Shown: positions 38,206 through 51,438, counted from the stretch's first letter. The stretch is DNA of 55,000 bases from Bigelowiella natans CCMP2755 (GCA_000320545.1 ADNK01001802.1:1-55000); one strand, 5' to 3'. The notes: generated by a model not told the origin, from the letters alone. A program made the numbers and translations.

Positions 38206-38814
38206 GGGGGGGGGGTTGAAAGGGGTAGGAGGTACACCCATTCTTCTTCTAAGGGAAAATAAAGATATTGTTAGCCTCGTACGTAGTACAATTTGGCGGA
38301 ATCAGTCGTTCATTCGTCTTTAGTGATGAATAATGACGCAATATCACCGCACTCTTCTCTGTTCTTGTTGGCCTTGTTTGTCTTCTTGTTGTTGTTGTTT
38401 CATCTATTACTATTAACTACAGGCACACAGACAAGGAAATCCCAGGGCACAAACGTTCCTCGCACTAAAAGGTGGATGATATAAAGATTTACCTATACAA
38501 TAGAATTATTGACACGATGATTCTGATATGCTGCTGTATGGTGGTGGTGGTGATGATGATGATGGAACGTAACTCTGATTATAGTGGTATTATCACAATG
38601 AAATACCAGCAACAATGATAACAACAACAACAACAATAGTAATAATAATAATTATAATAATATCAAAGAGTCACCACAGAAGTTGTAGCACTAATTGTAA
38701 TCGGTATCTTCCTGTAAAACTGCTTTCAGATATTTTGCTGGACTACGAGGAAAAGCTGATGGAAAGTTCGTTGAGAAGAAAATTGTTATGGACGGTCAGT
38801 CGCACTTGAATTAA
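28306..38814 (+). CDS. CFAP206: CFAP206, radial-spoke/axonemal dynein assembly protein
   Basis: About 34 exons, 655-662 residues (human CFAP206 is about 620). Exons: 28306-28320, 28386-28433, 28518-28588, 28980-29061, 29161-29205, 29321-29368, 29974-30009, 30289-30330, 30441-30521, 30863-30922, 31299-31359, 31674-31714, 31877-31932, 32172-32202, 32627-32685, 32930-32975, 33261-33301, 33464-33480, 33793-33852, 33926-33961, 34067-34114, 34261-34326, 34934-35053, 35203-35265, 35519-35559, 35863-35909, 36246-36328, 36469-36546, 36998-37048, 37243-37335, 37549-37632, 37940-38021, 38423-38471 and 38730-38814. Family landmarks: MGIRLFNRELGEGGLGIEDV, VPKETVYPHFIQLSNIW, LEYQGFCPYTLVMQGG, SWNEWELRRRALQMASL and YFAGLRGK near the end. 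CFAP206 anchors radial spoke 2 and dynein c on doublet microtubules. An acidic insert lies in exon 34934. Exon 29161 uses a GC donor, the donor after 36328 is not GT, and a small exon near 33500-33790 is missing from this model. Confidence 0.93.
29420..29536 (+). repeat. 58-bp tandem duplication in a CFAP206 intron
   Basis: GTAAAATACGATTATTCCC through the following GATGATGATG and TCAGATAA occurs twice, from 29420 and 29479, with one base change. It is wholly intronic in the present model. Confidence 0.9.
31360..31502 (+). repeat. About 47-bp x3 repeat starting at a 5' splice site (CFAP206)
   Basis: The unit beginning GTAATTGCTAGTA starts exactly at the donor of exon 31299-31359 and recurs at 31407. 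A third copy begins ATAATTGCTAG near 31454. The second copy keeps the GTAATT donor; the third has lost GT. Confidence 0.9.
34377..34841 (+). repeat. 33-bp minisatellite, 14 copies
   Basis: Fourteen essentially identical copies of a 33-bp unit containing ATTCTCATGTCAATAGATG and ATATTCACAAAACA, inside the CFAP206 intron between exons 34261-34326 and 34934-35053. Because 33 is a multiple of three, an open frame encodes (MSIDDIHKTIL)n, but reading on from the upstream exon meets a TAA before the array. Copy identity implies very recent expansion or homogenisation. Confidence 0.97.
35700..35781. repeat. (CT)n-(GT)n-(GC)n compound microsatellite
   Basis: CT, then GT, then GC dinucleotide blocks adjoin in a CFAP206 intron. 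The alternating purine-pyrimidine GTGTGCGCGC part has Z-DNA potential. Confidence 0.9.
35911..36100 (+). repeat. TGTGTGACGACAGTAG/(TCA)n repeat x4 next to a donor
   Basis: Four units of TGTGTGACGACAGTAGTA followed by variable (TCA)n runs begin two bases into the intron after exon 35863-35909. The differing (TCA)n lengths show slippage within units after the tandem duplication. Confidence 0.9.
38165..38215. repeat. (GA)n followed by a poly-G tract
   Basis: An all-purine stretch in a CFAP206 intron: a GA dinucleotide run, then about 21 consecutive G. Poly-C tracts occur at about 36200-36214 and 36646-36658. Long poly-G tracts can form quadruplexes and are also prone to sequencing length error. 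Confidence 0.9.
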
Positions 38815-40191
38815 TATATTTAGTTGGAAAACTACTTATGATGTTGGTTGAGGAGAAATATGAAAGCGTTTTTCAGAAATTCAATACATTTGCTTATCCA
38901 AGCCGATTGTTCCTTGCAGTGTGTGTTTGTCTGCATGTGTATGATTTGGATGGACCGCCATTTGTTTAAAAGCTAGTCCTTTTACAATGTGGTTATTTAT
39001 TATGAATAGGCATCGAAATTGTGGAGCAGACATAAGAAACTTTGTCTACAAATCAAGATCAATCTTCGCAGTAGAGATTGAATGCATCACGTCTCTCACT
39101 GTGTTTCGTTTCGACCATCAACGATTGTGCGTAAATCGCTCGTTGTGCATGCAAATTACATGTGTATGAAATTCAAAAAAAAAATGTGAGAAAAGGAAGT
39201 GGAAAATTGCCGATTGAATTCGCATGCATCATCATCTTCAAGCAGCAAATGGCATTGGATCGTGACGTTGCATTGATGACGTACGTCTAGCTAGATTGAG
39301 ATCTGCTTGCTGTCACATGTCTCGATGTGCGCGAGTCCTCTCGCGAGCGCTGAAACGACGTAACGACAACATGCAGTTTTGCGATGCACCACTTTGGTCG
39401 AACATTGTGGAACACATGCACACCAGGCTGCTATAGGGCTGAGACCATTAAATTGAGATCAGAGCGCGTGCGCTTCGCAGCGGCGGCTTTGCACATAGTG
39501 CATGTTGCTCGCACTACTTGACAAATGATAGTCTGGCGCATTCATTACGCAACAATGATTAGTGCAGTCGGCTGACACATGTGGAGAGTAGCATGCACAG
39601 CTGTGCAAGTCATGAGCTAACAGGATTCGCGCCGGTGATACAAGACTACGCATGATGTGCGTTCATTTGTTCTCTGGAGTTTTGCGAGAGGCCCTGATGC
39701 ACAATAATCCAATGAATGTCAGCCTCGGTGCATGCTGCGTGCAATGGAATGCAATCCACTAGCGCCAATTTGCGGTCATTATTGCACATTAAACATGGCG
39801 TGTAATGACAATTAATTAATTGTTGCAACCGCCTCGCCATTGCGATGGCCACGGCTATTGCGGTACACACGTGTTGCGCTACGCTACTACATACGCGGTA
39901 TCACGCTTTCAATCTATTTTCCCATGCACACACATGTAGGGAGTCCCTGTACACATGCACAACATTACAGAATGACCAGCAGCCACATCGCACCATGCAG
40001 CGTGTCGATCTATCGCGCTCATACATGGTTGTTGTACGTACGTACATTTTTAAAAGGGAAACCTCGGCAGACAGCGATTTTGTTTAGTTATACACATTTA
40101 CTTGCACTAAGTTGCCGTTGTTTGTTTATTATTCCTAAGCACACGATCGATCGATAGAACAATCTCTTTTCTGAGTTATCATTACACCTTT
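38815..40191. other. Convergent spacer 3, atypical composition
   Basis: Lies between the 3' ends of CFAP206 (+) and the HYR gene (-). From about 39180 it resembles the other two convergent spacers: GCATGC and GCGC rich (CTCTCGCGAGCGC near 39343, CTAGCTAGATTG near 39288, GTACGTACGTAC near 40036), and without microsatellites. Scattered 60-105 codon open frames on both strands have no exon structure or family resemblance. Confidence 0.6.
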
Positions 40192-40713
40192 GGCAAGCAA
40201 GCCTTGTACATATCGTCACCCCTGCATTCGAAGTTATCATTGCAGCATCTTACTGGCCCGGAATACGGCACTACGTCTCCAAGATTGTTAAGATGACCGT
40301 TCCTTGACTTCAGAGTCAGAAACAACCCTATTCATACAACAACAACAGCAACAACAACAACAAACTTAATTTTCAGAGCTATTTGAATAATAATACGCAA
40401 CATCTCTTCTCGCTTCTCCCTAGTAGTTTCCTTCTCAATATTTCCCTGTGCTGCTACTAATTAATGCTGCCCCTCAGTCCTTCTACTACTACTACTAGTA
40501 CTACTACTACAACTACCAATATATCTTCAACTATACTAATACTACGTCCTACTACTGCTATTTACCGCCGCATTGACGATGATTTTTGACATATTCTCCA
40601 GACTTAGTGCATTTGAACATTGAGGTATCTAATACAACAGAGTAGTAGTCCAATTTATTGAGCGTATGTAGTAGCAGTAAAAAGACCAATCATCCGTGTA
40701 TGTATACCCCAAT

Positions 40714-40760
<47 letters not shown>

Positions 40761-41781
40761 CTCACAAATTAGTAATTTTAAGACCGTAGTGATATGATAT
40801 AGCGTGGTTGTAGCATCGTTGTCCCATCAGTATCAACCAGTGGTAGAGTATCATTAATATTTTGATATTCCCTACTACTACTACTACTTGTCTCCTTCTA
40901 GTACCTGTTGCTTGTTTGAGAGGTACAGGTCTTTCTGCATCATTCACAATTACGCTGAATTGGCAGCTCGATTCCTTCCCGCTTACCAACGATTTGAACT
41001 TAAATTCGACCTAGCAAAGAGAGAGATAGTTGTATTCGTGGTAGTACAAGATATAACAATGGAGAGAGAGAGAGAGGTAGGTGTGGAGGAAGGCAAGAGG
41101 GATTAAGAGCCACTCATCATACGTGCATACATACATACATACATACATACATACATACGCATTCTTTCGGAAAAGAACAACAAACAAACAAACAAACAAC
41201 GACGACCAACGAATCGAAAGAAATCAACTGAAATGCTGTTGTTATTGAGCTAAATTAAAGATATCCGGTAAGTAGTACAGCAGCAAGCATACATATATCA
41301 CTAATGTGTATGCATGTGTGCGTGTTACGTCTTTAACATCATCATCATCATCATCATCACCACCACCATCATCCATTTCACGGTGGTAAATCTTTCTATC
41401 TATCTTCTTACCGGATTGATTCCAACATGGAAGTGCATGCCAGATTTAGGTAATTTATCGATGTTCTGAGCTACAAGCAAGTTGCCATTCGTGTCTGTTG
41501 CATTGATGGCTGTCCATGTGGCCTGTGAGTGGATTTATGCACACCAATCATTTATCATTTAGAATAGGACAACAAACACTACTACAACTATTACTACTAC
41601 TACTACTACTACTACTACTAGCACCTGCAAGTACTGTATACTAAAGTTATAATGAGATTCAATCATTTTCACGTTTGAATTTATACTAGTGGTGAAAAAG
41701 ATGGGAGGAGGAAGCACACAGCAGATAAATTATTATTATCAATTATTATTTCTTAGTTGCTGCGGCTGCTGCTGCTGTTAT

Positions 41782-41817
<36 letters not shown>

Positions 41818-42580
41818 CCTTGCAACTGTAGCATGCATATCAGCAGCAACAACGATATTTTTCGTTGGGCAGTTATTGATGGTTGGTGCTCGATGATCGA
41901 TGACGGTTACGAGAAACGTGCATTCAGGAGCACTATTTCCACTCTGATGATGATGATATAGATCACAATGATGCGGTGATAAAAAAGTGAATAACCAGCT
42001 TACACATATGACTAAGTTATGAATAGATGGATGATGTTTTTCGCCCATTGTAGCACTACTGCTACTTATGAAACGATGGATGATGTTCGCCCATAGTAGC
42101 ACTACATTGGTCTTGTCATTAATACTAGTAGAATTGTGATGACGAAAAAGGGTTGTTTGCTGCCCTCTTTCTTCTTTCACTTTATAATATGTTGTTTCTC
42201 GCTTCTTTTTAACATAAACATAGTAGTAGTAAAAGGTCTGTCAGTATATTATCTAAAGAATATCTTTTGTATATCTATATATTGTAATATCACCTTGTCA
42301 GTCGCCGTGTACGTAATTTGGTGACTTCCAGGACTCATAAAATCCCCAGGCTTCCTGTTTTTCGACTCTGATACTGTTGGAGGCTCACAGCTGTTATCAA
42401 CCGCCTTTGGAATCTGAATTATGTAGTATTATCATAATAACAACAACATTTTAAACGAAGCAATACAAGTTAATTAACGGGGAAATGAATCATATATGGT
42501 GATTTTAACGCACAATAACAATACCCCAGAAGATTATTGTTATTAATTCCAACAGTTAGAAATAGTATACACTTGTCATA

Positions 42581-42638
<58 letters not shown>

Positions 42639-42641
42639 TAA

Positions 42642-42673
<32 letters not shown>

Positions 42674-43197
42674 GTAGATACAAACCTGCCACATCGGCCC
42701 GAAGGAGTCTCCATCCATGATTGTGTGAGTAATAGGAGCAGATGGACAACTCAAGAAGACAGGAGGGGAACGATCATCCACCTTTGCATCGATCGTGAAT
42801 GAAGATTTATGTCCTAATGAAATAATATGTCATAATAAAAAACAACAACAACAACAAAGTGGTTAAAATAGTAGTAATGAATGGGAAAAATAATATCACT
42901 CATCATCATTCTCTTTTACTATTTAATGGGGAAAAACAACAATAACACGCATCATCATTCACTTTTACTACTTTTTACTACATCTCTTATTGTTACTACT
43001 GCTACACGTTTCCTCCTCCTCCTCCTCCTCTTCCCCCTCCATATTATCATCCTTTTCCTTAATCATTCATTCTCCTATGATAGCTTCGATATTTTCCCTC
43101 CTCCTCCTCCTCTATGATGAGTATAGTATGTACTATTACTATGATTTACCTGCTTGGTCTGTGGTATCGCATGTGATCTTGTATGAGCCGACCTGCC

Positions 43198-43228
<31 letters not shown>

Positions 43229-43229
43229 C

Positions 43230-43262
<33 letters not shown>

Positions 43263-43454
43263 TCCATCCATCAGAGGAGATGGAATAGTAATAACATTGC
43301 ACACAAGCAGCAAGAATAGACCGTAGTGTTAGTAGTACCCCAAGTTGACTTCCGGTTGGAATATTGCAGGAGAAAGTTTGCTTGTCCTCACAGTTGTCAG
43401 CAGCAACACATTTGTAGTTTACCATGGCTTTGTCCGTGCCTGTGGTGTAGTATT

Positions 43455-43488
<34 letters not shown>

Positions 43489-43491
43489 GAC

Positions 43492-43533
<42 letters not shown>

Positions 43534-44388
43534 GAGAGAAAATCAGGATAAATGGTTCATCAGAAATGATGTAGTTGGTGATGTGTTAGGAAGATCGCAC
43601 TTGTTCCTCTCTTCTCCTCTTCTTCTTATTCATACGAATTATTACTATTACTATTATGTATGTATGTATGTATGTATGTATGTTTGGACAATGATGATAC
43701 AAATAAGTAAGTCTTCTTGGATGATGATAGTATATAATAATAATAAATAATAATAATAATAATAATAATGCGTAAATACTTCTGGTCTATTGCCGACTAT
43801 CATGATTTAAACATCATTCATTTATCTGTTGGAAGTATTCTTCTTCTTCTTCTTCTTCTTCTTCTTATATGAGTAGTAGTTGCACAAGAAAACAGCGAGC
43901 AAAAACATCGACAACTTACTGTGCTAGCAGCAAGAATGATGACGATGATAAATATGATAAAAATGACAAAGAAGAAGAAGAAGCATGATAACGAGTAGTA
44001 GAGCATACATTGTCCCTTCCCGTCAATGCCGATGTTATTAGGAAGCACCGAAATCACCTCAGGATCGCCTATTTGTTTATTTATTCATGAGTGATAATAA
44101 TAGGTTGTTAGTCGTTTTTGCGTGTAAGAAGAAAATATAAGTGAGAAAAATTAGATCAGATCCAAAGAAGGCAGCAATGGCTTCCTTTTGAATATACAAT
44201 GATCTTCTTCTGGTTGATGCTGCATTCAAATGAATGAATCTTTATAATAAGAGTTCTTGTTCTTGTTGTTCTATGTTGTTATTTCGTTGCGTGTTAGAAG
44301 ACAGAAGAAGTTGTAGGTAGTAGTAGTAGTAGTACATGTAATCGTTGGAGCTTGAATATCTTTTACATCGATATGGAACTCACCTATA

Positions 44389-44428
<40 letters not shown>

Positions 44429-45084
44429 CTGTGTAAGATTTTTTCCTTCATTACAACCGTGATTGCATAATAACATCCAAGCTGTTTTCGTGTTATTTTT
44501 TTTCATGTTTACTCCTCATCAGCGATTTTGGTCCTCCCATAACCATGTCATGATGATTGTTATTGATTCATTGATGTCTACACCATGTCATGATGATCGT
44601 TGTTGTTGATTCATTGATGTCTACACTATAATAATAGTAATAATTATCATTACATTTTGCTGCGTTGGCAGCAGAATCGAGTACTTTGTACTCCACAACT
44701 GTCATCCCTTTATTTATTATAAAAGTAGTAAGTAACTGTGATGATTGATCTCACTATGATCAATACAAAGCTACAATAATAGCCAGCAGGTGGTGGTCAG
44801 ATTATATGATGATGCTGCTGCTGCTGCTACTGCAATTGTGTGCATGGATGATGTTCATTCTGTACTGCTACAACTTCTACTAGTACCTGCAGGATAGTTG
44901 AATCCCTCTGCAGGGTGAGATGGTGTTTGAGGTGTCAAGACTTTGCAGTTATCGGTCGCAATCTGTGTTTTATTCAAGAGGAGGAGGGAGGGAGAGTAGC
45001 GCTTGCTTTAAATAATACACCAGTAACAAACCAACACAGCAGCAAGCATCACTTCAAGCATCATCACTACCTCTCTTTAGAGTG

Positions 45085-45124
<40 letters not shown>

Positions 45125-46707
45125 CATATGCTACTACTTATCTGACTAATTGCCACATGATGTAAAACGGATGGCTGCTGCATACTTAGTAAATACGTGC
45201 AAATACACCAGCAGACAGAAATACACACATACATATTCACATATTTACATACATATTTGCATAATGCTCCATAAATACATACATACCGGGAGAGCATACT
45301 TGAAGAAAGCCGTACATTTATCCTATTTTTTTTGGATGTGATATAAGAACAAGCATGCTGTGACAGATCATCATCACTACCACCATCATCACTCTCCACT
45401 TACCTTTTCTGTTTGAAGTTTAATTATGCTTCCACAAAGTAGTGGAGAGGTGCTGCCGGCAGGTTGGGACCATTGTGGCAGCTCAGCTAAAAAAGTGACA
45501 CACATGACGATGATGACGATGCACAATCGGCGTATAAATGTACACTTCTGTCGGGTGAGACAATGCGAGGCAATATTTGTGGTGTGTATTGTGTGTAATG
45601 CAGCGTTCGTTGATCATAAAGTGCATAATAATAGTAACGTTGTTGTTGTTGTTGTTGTTGTTGTTATTATTACTGTCCTCCACGACAACAGGCACGACGC
45701 AACTGTTGACACGTCCGTATTTATCTTTGGCGGTGAATTCGACATTCGTAGTTCTAAGTATTACCAGGGAAGAACCAAAAGCATTAACATACATCAATTA
45801 TACTAACCAATACTGTCCAACGCAGAATTTGTCCTGCCTCACCACCACCACCGCTACTCCCTTGTTACTCATTGCTACTATTTCTTCTTCTTTTGCCAAC
45901 AATACCAAAATTTGATTGAAAAGGAAGCGCAGCCGCAGAGGAGATTGGTTGTCATTGTGGAATGTAACAGCACCCGCTATTGCTACCACCACCACCACTA
46001 CTAATACTACTACTACTACAACTAATTATACTAAGCAACTACCCGATCGCATATGTTATGCCCTCTAGTTCTTCAATAGTTGGAGTAACGCTCACTTCTC
46101 TTCCGAACTCCTCAGGAGTACCAGACTTAGAAGGATTGTATGATCCAGTATTATCAATAGTTGGGGGCTGAATTATATTAATTCCCTTTTGATTCAACCA
46201 AGTACAGCTTCCAGGATCCTATGGGAAATAGAGAAGAAGATGATGATGATAATGGCAATGATGCACATGAGAATGCTATGTAGTACTTTTCGTACTCTGT
46301 ATCGAAAGATGATCGAGCATATACAAACTCATGCGATACAATATCAAAATATTTTGAATAATTAAATTTTCATTTGGTTTTCATGTCACAACTTATATCT
46401 GGTCATTTCAAAAGCAAAAGAAAAACTTACGCATATATGAAGCGAGTCAGGTATCATAATAATTTCAAGACGATTTTATTCAGTTCTTCCTTATGTTTAA
46501 TCTCTTTTCCTCTCTCCCCTCTCTGCCAGTCATGCAAGTTTGGATTGGTATTACCGCCGAAACGACGATTGGAGCCATGGGATTCGTTCCATTACCGCAG
46601 TAGTTGACAGGTGTTCCAGAATTTAGAAGAGATCCTTGAGACACTGTAAAGAGAAGAGCAAGCGAGAGAATGGTCTTATCTCTCATTTGCACTACAATCC
46701 TGCTCAT
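40192..46707 (-). CDS. Secreted multi-HYR-domain protein
   Basis: An extracellular protein built from hyaline-repeat (HYR) modules, an Ig-like fold found in cell-surface and matrix proteins. The start MSRIVVQMRDKTILSLALLF (46707, or Met at 46686) ends in TVSQGS and looks like a signal peptide; exon 1 is 46555-46707 and exon 2 is 46043-46218. Downstream exons show the HYR pattern repeatedly: TTNVEFTAKDKYGRVNSC (about 45720), IATDNCKVLTPQTP (44900), MTVVEYKVLDSAANA (44680), VNYKCVAADNCEDKQTFSC (43400), DDRSPPVFLSCP (42760), AVDNSCEPP-SPGSHQITYTATDK (42297-42415), CTFLVTVIDHRAPTINNCP (41880) and ATWTAINATDTNGNLLVAQN (41490). The C-terminus is Cys-rich (MFKCTKSGEYVKNHRQCGG, then CCNDNFECRGDDMYKACLPK and V) with its stop at 40192-40194. 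Exon edges between modules are approximate. No membrane anchor was seen. Confidence 0.82.
41341..41371. repeat. (ATC)n/(ACC)n microsatellite
   Basis: A trinucleotide run in an HYR-gene intron. Many similar intronic runs follow, for example (CTA)n at 41596-41620 and 41783-41817, and (GA)n at 42599-42636 and 43494-43530. Confidence 0.85.
44540..44630 (-). repeat. About 40-bp tandem duplication in an HYR-gene intron
   Basis: ACCATGTCATGATGAT followed by GATTCATTGATGTCTACAC occurs twice. It lies on the donor side (coding sense) of the exon near 44655-44720. A comparable duplication (GATGGATGATGTT...CGCCCAT...GTAGCACTAC) is at 42025-42105. Confidence 0.85.
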
Positions 46708-47714
46708 CCCTAAGGTCTGCGGTGGATAATAATGGGGACGGAGGAAGTCTGTCTTCTTAAGATCTTTAATCAAATATTGTGTCAAATTTATATTTGTATG
46801 AACATTGAATATTTATAAACGACAACATAATTATTATTTTTATCTGGAAATAAGTTATTAACCAAGAGACCTGCCTAGATCTCTTCAAATCTGAATATGG
46901 AATTAGGGAGCCATTTTCGACTTAAAACAAAATAGCCTAACAGTGACATATACGCCAAACTTTTTTATTTGTCACACGTCCTAATTACAAGAGCGGAGTC
47001 GCCTGCAATGTAATACAGCATCAGGATCATGCGACAATTATTTATTTGTGTCTTTAAACAAGATTGTACGTCAATTACAAATATGTGTTTCAGACCTACC
47101 AACTCTCATCTGATGTAGTGATTGCTTGGCTATGTTGACATCTGCTCACGAAGTGCTGATATTGACCACAAAATAAAGCAAAATTGAGTAATTAATGATG
47201 TTTTAGGAAACCGTATTTGTATCTGAAATGGAGGTTCTTAAGTCGTACCGTTACTGCAGCATTATGATAACGGCAGTGCTGCGGTATCATTATTCCCATC
47301 ATTGTTTGTCGCATCCAAAAAAACAATGTTGGTTTCTGTTGTCGTACTCATAAAAATCCATCGTTTTTACTTTGTATATAACATTTTTAACGGTAGGACA
47401 ACAGATTTTTACGACAACGAAAAAAGTCCAAAACCGATCATAATTGCCGTAATTGCTCGGCTCTCCGTTCTATCTCGCTCAAAATGGCGCCGTGTTTCGG
47501 GTAACGAAACTCTGTTATTATTTCGGAATGGACGGCTTGGGGTTAGGATCAAGCCTAAATAGTACTGAACTGCCTTCAAAATTATTGTTTGCGATAGCAT
47601 GTAGTATTTGCGACCACCACCAGTACGTTAAAACAGTAATTGGAAAACTCTGCCCAACCCACAACCTGAGAGGTGGCTTTACTATGCTTGCACCCAAAGG
47701 GGGTAGCTAGGTAG
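46708..47714. promoter_or_regulatory. Divergent intergenic region
   Basis: About 1 kb between the HYR-gene start (-) and the coiled-coil-gene start (+). It is AT-rich and free of long microsatellites. Minor overlapping open frames at 47302-47710 on both strands are unsupported. No motif could be assigned. Confidence 0.4.
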
Positions 47715-48579
47715 ATGGATGCCAGCAAGAAATCGGAGGGCGGCAGGGAGGATAATCTGGCGTTGACGCTTGCGGATCATAAGCCACTGTAACAATAGAT
47801 GAATGTTTTGATGAGTGAGATGTGTTTAGTGTTCTGAAGACAAGTCGGTAAAATGTGTTTACTGATGTTGTTCTTACAGAAGCAAGTTAGTGGAATTTGT
47901 GTTTACTGATGTTGTTCTTACAGAAGCAAGTTGGTGGAATATGACCCATCGCAGAATCCCCCCTTGACGCTTCAGACAGTAATACTACCAATTGTTTCTT
48001 CTTCCTCCACCTACAAATTCTCCTCCTCCTACTCAGTAGTAAGGCTACAATATATCTGGTGGAGGAAACTACTACCAACCAGATTGTTTATTATTTTGTC
48101 ACATCTTCACACAAAACAACACAGGCTACGGGAGAAATTCGAAAACTGCGCGCTTTGCTCGATATGTATGAAAAAAAGAACCAGGATTTGGTTAAAAAGA
48201 ACACGGCATTAGAAATGAAGGTATTAATCGATAGCTTGCATCCTTGTGCGATAGACCAACAACAGTCTCTCTTCTTCCAAAATAGATAGATGATACACGG
48301 TTCTCTCACATTTATGTTCAATCAACTAGTAATACACATGAGCTTTTCAGAATTTGTGTGAATGTCTCAAAATCTAGTCATTATCTTTGATTTTTGTCTG
48401 CTGCTTTATCAGCTCTTAGAAGAAACCGTCACACTCAATGACTCGCAAGCTATTCGTGAAATGAAACAGGCCAAATGTAAGGACAAGTTATAATTGAATG
48501 AATCCCAGATTATACCAAACGAATGATGAAGATATTGCTGCTTCACATTATTTTACGATGAAATCTTCTCTCTCTCACC

Positions 48580-48646
<67 letters not shown>

Positions 48647-49150
48647 TGTTGTGTTGCTATTGTCGCATAATTGGTCCTGCTCTTTAGCTCTCATCGTTCA
48701 GACGATGACAACATACATAATCTTTTATCATCAGCGTTATCATCCATTGCTGCTTGCTGCTTGCTGCCTATTTTTATCATCACCATCATCATCCATTACT
48801 GCTTGCTGCCTATTTTCATTCATTCATTGATTGATTATCACCCCGCTGCGTTAGCTAACCAAGCTCCTATTCCTTTTCCTTTTGTTTTCCCTTAGTGGCC
48901 CTTCGTGAGGCAAAACGTGTTTTAGGTATAATAATAACAATATCAACAACAACAACTGTATCACCTTGATCATTCAAAAATAAATAGATAGTAAACTTAT
49001 CATTCCTTAGGAGAATCTTTTGAGGATATTCGCAAGAACTTATGATTCCTTTGTTCGGGTTGTTGATTAGGAGAATCTTTTGAGGATATTCGCAAGAACG
49101 AAAAGCTAAAGGCTCTCACTAAATACTGGCAGGTCTCTGGCTCGTTCCTA

Positions 49151-49203
<53 letters not shown>

Positions 49204-49245
49204 TGTTTCTCTTTCCGTTCTTCCTTTCATTTTCAACCTTATCAC

Positions 49246-49277
<32 letters not shown>

Positions 49278-49333
49278 CCATCAACCTCGAGCATGTTGCA
49301 CCATCATCAAACACCGTCCGCTTATCGTATCAC

Positions 49334-49368
<35 letters not shown>

Positions 49369-49424
49369 CCATCAACCTCGAGCATGTTGCACCATCATCA
49401 AACACCGTCCGCTTATCGTATCAC

Positions 49425-49459
<35 letters not shown>

Positions 49460-51407
49460 ACCTCGAGCATGTTGCACCATCATCAAACACCGTCCGCTTA
49501 TCGTATACGATTTACTCATCATATCCAAAATGATGTGCCCGTCGTTCAGAGAGAAACAGAGACTTCTGAGAGCTTGCGAGCGGAGGATCTTCGAAAATTT
49601 CAAGTGATATTTTAATGATGTTTTAATGATATTTTAACAAAACTACAGACCAGCAAGCAGCAAATAATACCTACGACGAATGCACCACGCACACCATCAT
49701 ATAATAATACACACAATCACATTGTCACCGCGTTGTGTCAAGTGCATTCTTCGTTTTCTTCTTCTTCTTCTTCTTCTTCTTCTTCTTCCTCTCTATTCTC
49801 CTTCATCCCCCTTACTACTTCCTAATGAAATTCTGTTAAAATCCTCTCTGTCCTCCTCCTTCTTCTGTGGTTTCTACAGCTGCCGGCTGCTTATTATTAT
49901 AAGCTAGTATAAAAGATAAAGATCAACTTATGACTACTTATTACTATAGGCTAGTATCAAAGATAAAGATCAACTTATGGAGAAGAAAGACGAAGAGTAA
50001 CGATAAGAAGAAGAAGAAGAAGAAGAAGAAAAAGAGAACTTGATTTGATCACATGCTGAATCACCATCATCATTACTGTTATATCGTTATTATATTACTA
50101 TGTTATCATAGAGCAACAATCGAAGAATGATAATGATGATGAAGATCATAAAGCACCACCTCTACTTAGAAATAGAGTTCCTACTAGACAACACTGTAGC
50201 TTTATATATTGTCATATATCTTCTAACTCTACATTATTCTTATCAATTTCATCATTACATTATCACTATCGTCATCGTTATCATCATAAGGATTGCAAAG
50301 TTAAAGAAGGATCTTGAGTTTATGACAGAAAAGGTAAAAAGGCATTAGTAGTCAGAACTCATACTACTCTGTGCAGCATCATACTTACTCCGCATCTTCA
50401 CCTTTTCTCCTTCTTCTTCTTCTTCTTCTTCTTCTTCTTCTCTTCACATATGATTATTGAATATAATAATAATAAAGGCTGATGCTCTTGAGGACAAGCT
50501 CATCTTGGCAAATGACCAAATACGAACATTAGAATCCGATATTAAAGGCCTTAAAGGCCAATTGCGCGATGTAAAATTATTACATTTAGACTATTATTAT
50601 TAAATTTAGTGTATTATTACATTTAGACTTTCCTCTCTCTCCCCCACCCATAGATGCATACTAATATCATGCTGATCCTGTAAAATTGATGTTGTTTATT
50701 ATATTACAGCATGTGGCGTGTACATTTTAACATCGTGTTTATGTGTTACTACTTGTCTTATATCTACTACATTTTGGTCAACTTCATCCCCCTCCCAACC
50801 TCACACACCATTCCACCATTAGCTCGCAAAGCTTGCAGAAGAGAAACTTCGTGAAATGCAGAAGCAAGTAGTATATATATGTAATAAGGCATAACAGATC
50901 TCTTCTCCTCAAGCTTCGCTTTTCCTTTAGCAAAACAGAGAACACGAATATATTTCATTATCGTCATTTTTATATACATTCTGATAGCAAAGAAATATAT
51001 GCATTTATGCAGAGACAATTCTATCAAAAGCTGTTGATTTCTTTTGTTAATATGATCTGATTTCATCATTCTTCAAACAATCATCGATTATCATCAACTT
51101 ATTAATTTTTCCAATCCTTCATTTATAGGCCGAGAAAAAGATACAAGAAATCCTACACCATGCAAGAGGTGCAAATTGTTGGTGCTAATACTCCTCCTCC
51201 TCCTCCTCGTCCTCCTCCTCCTCCTCCTCTTGCTGCTGCTGGCAGTGGTGGTGGAGATAACCATTGCAGCATAATAAAGAATAATAAGGGCTACTCGACG
51301 TATAATTTAAATATATTTATATATGGTCATCTTCTACGCAAGCAGTCCTCGATTAATGATCATCCTACACGCTATCATCATCATCATCGTCATCATCATC
51401 ATCATCG

Positions 51408-51438
<31 letters not shown>

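Noticed and set aside
49649-49740. Possible exon TSKQQIIPTTNAPRTPS in the coiled-coil gene
   Set aside because: It is not needed for phase, has low complexity and interrupts the heptad pattern. The splice 49603 to 49950 works without it.
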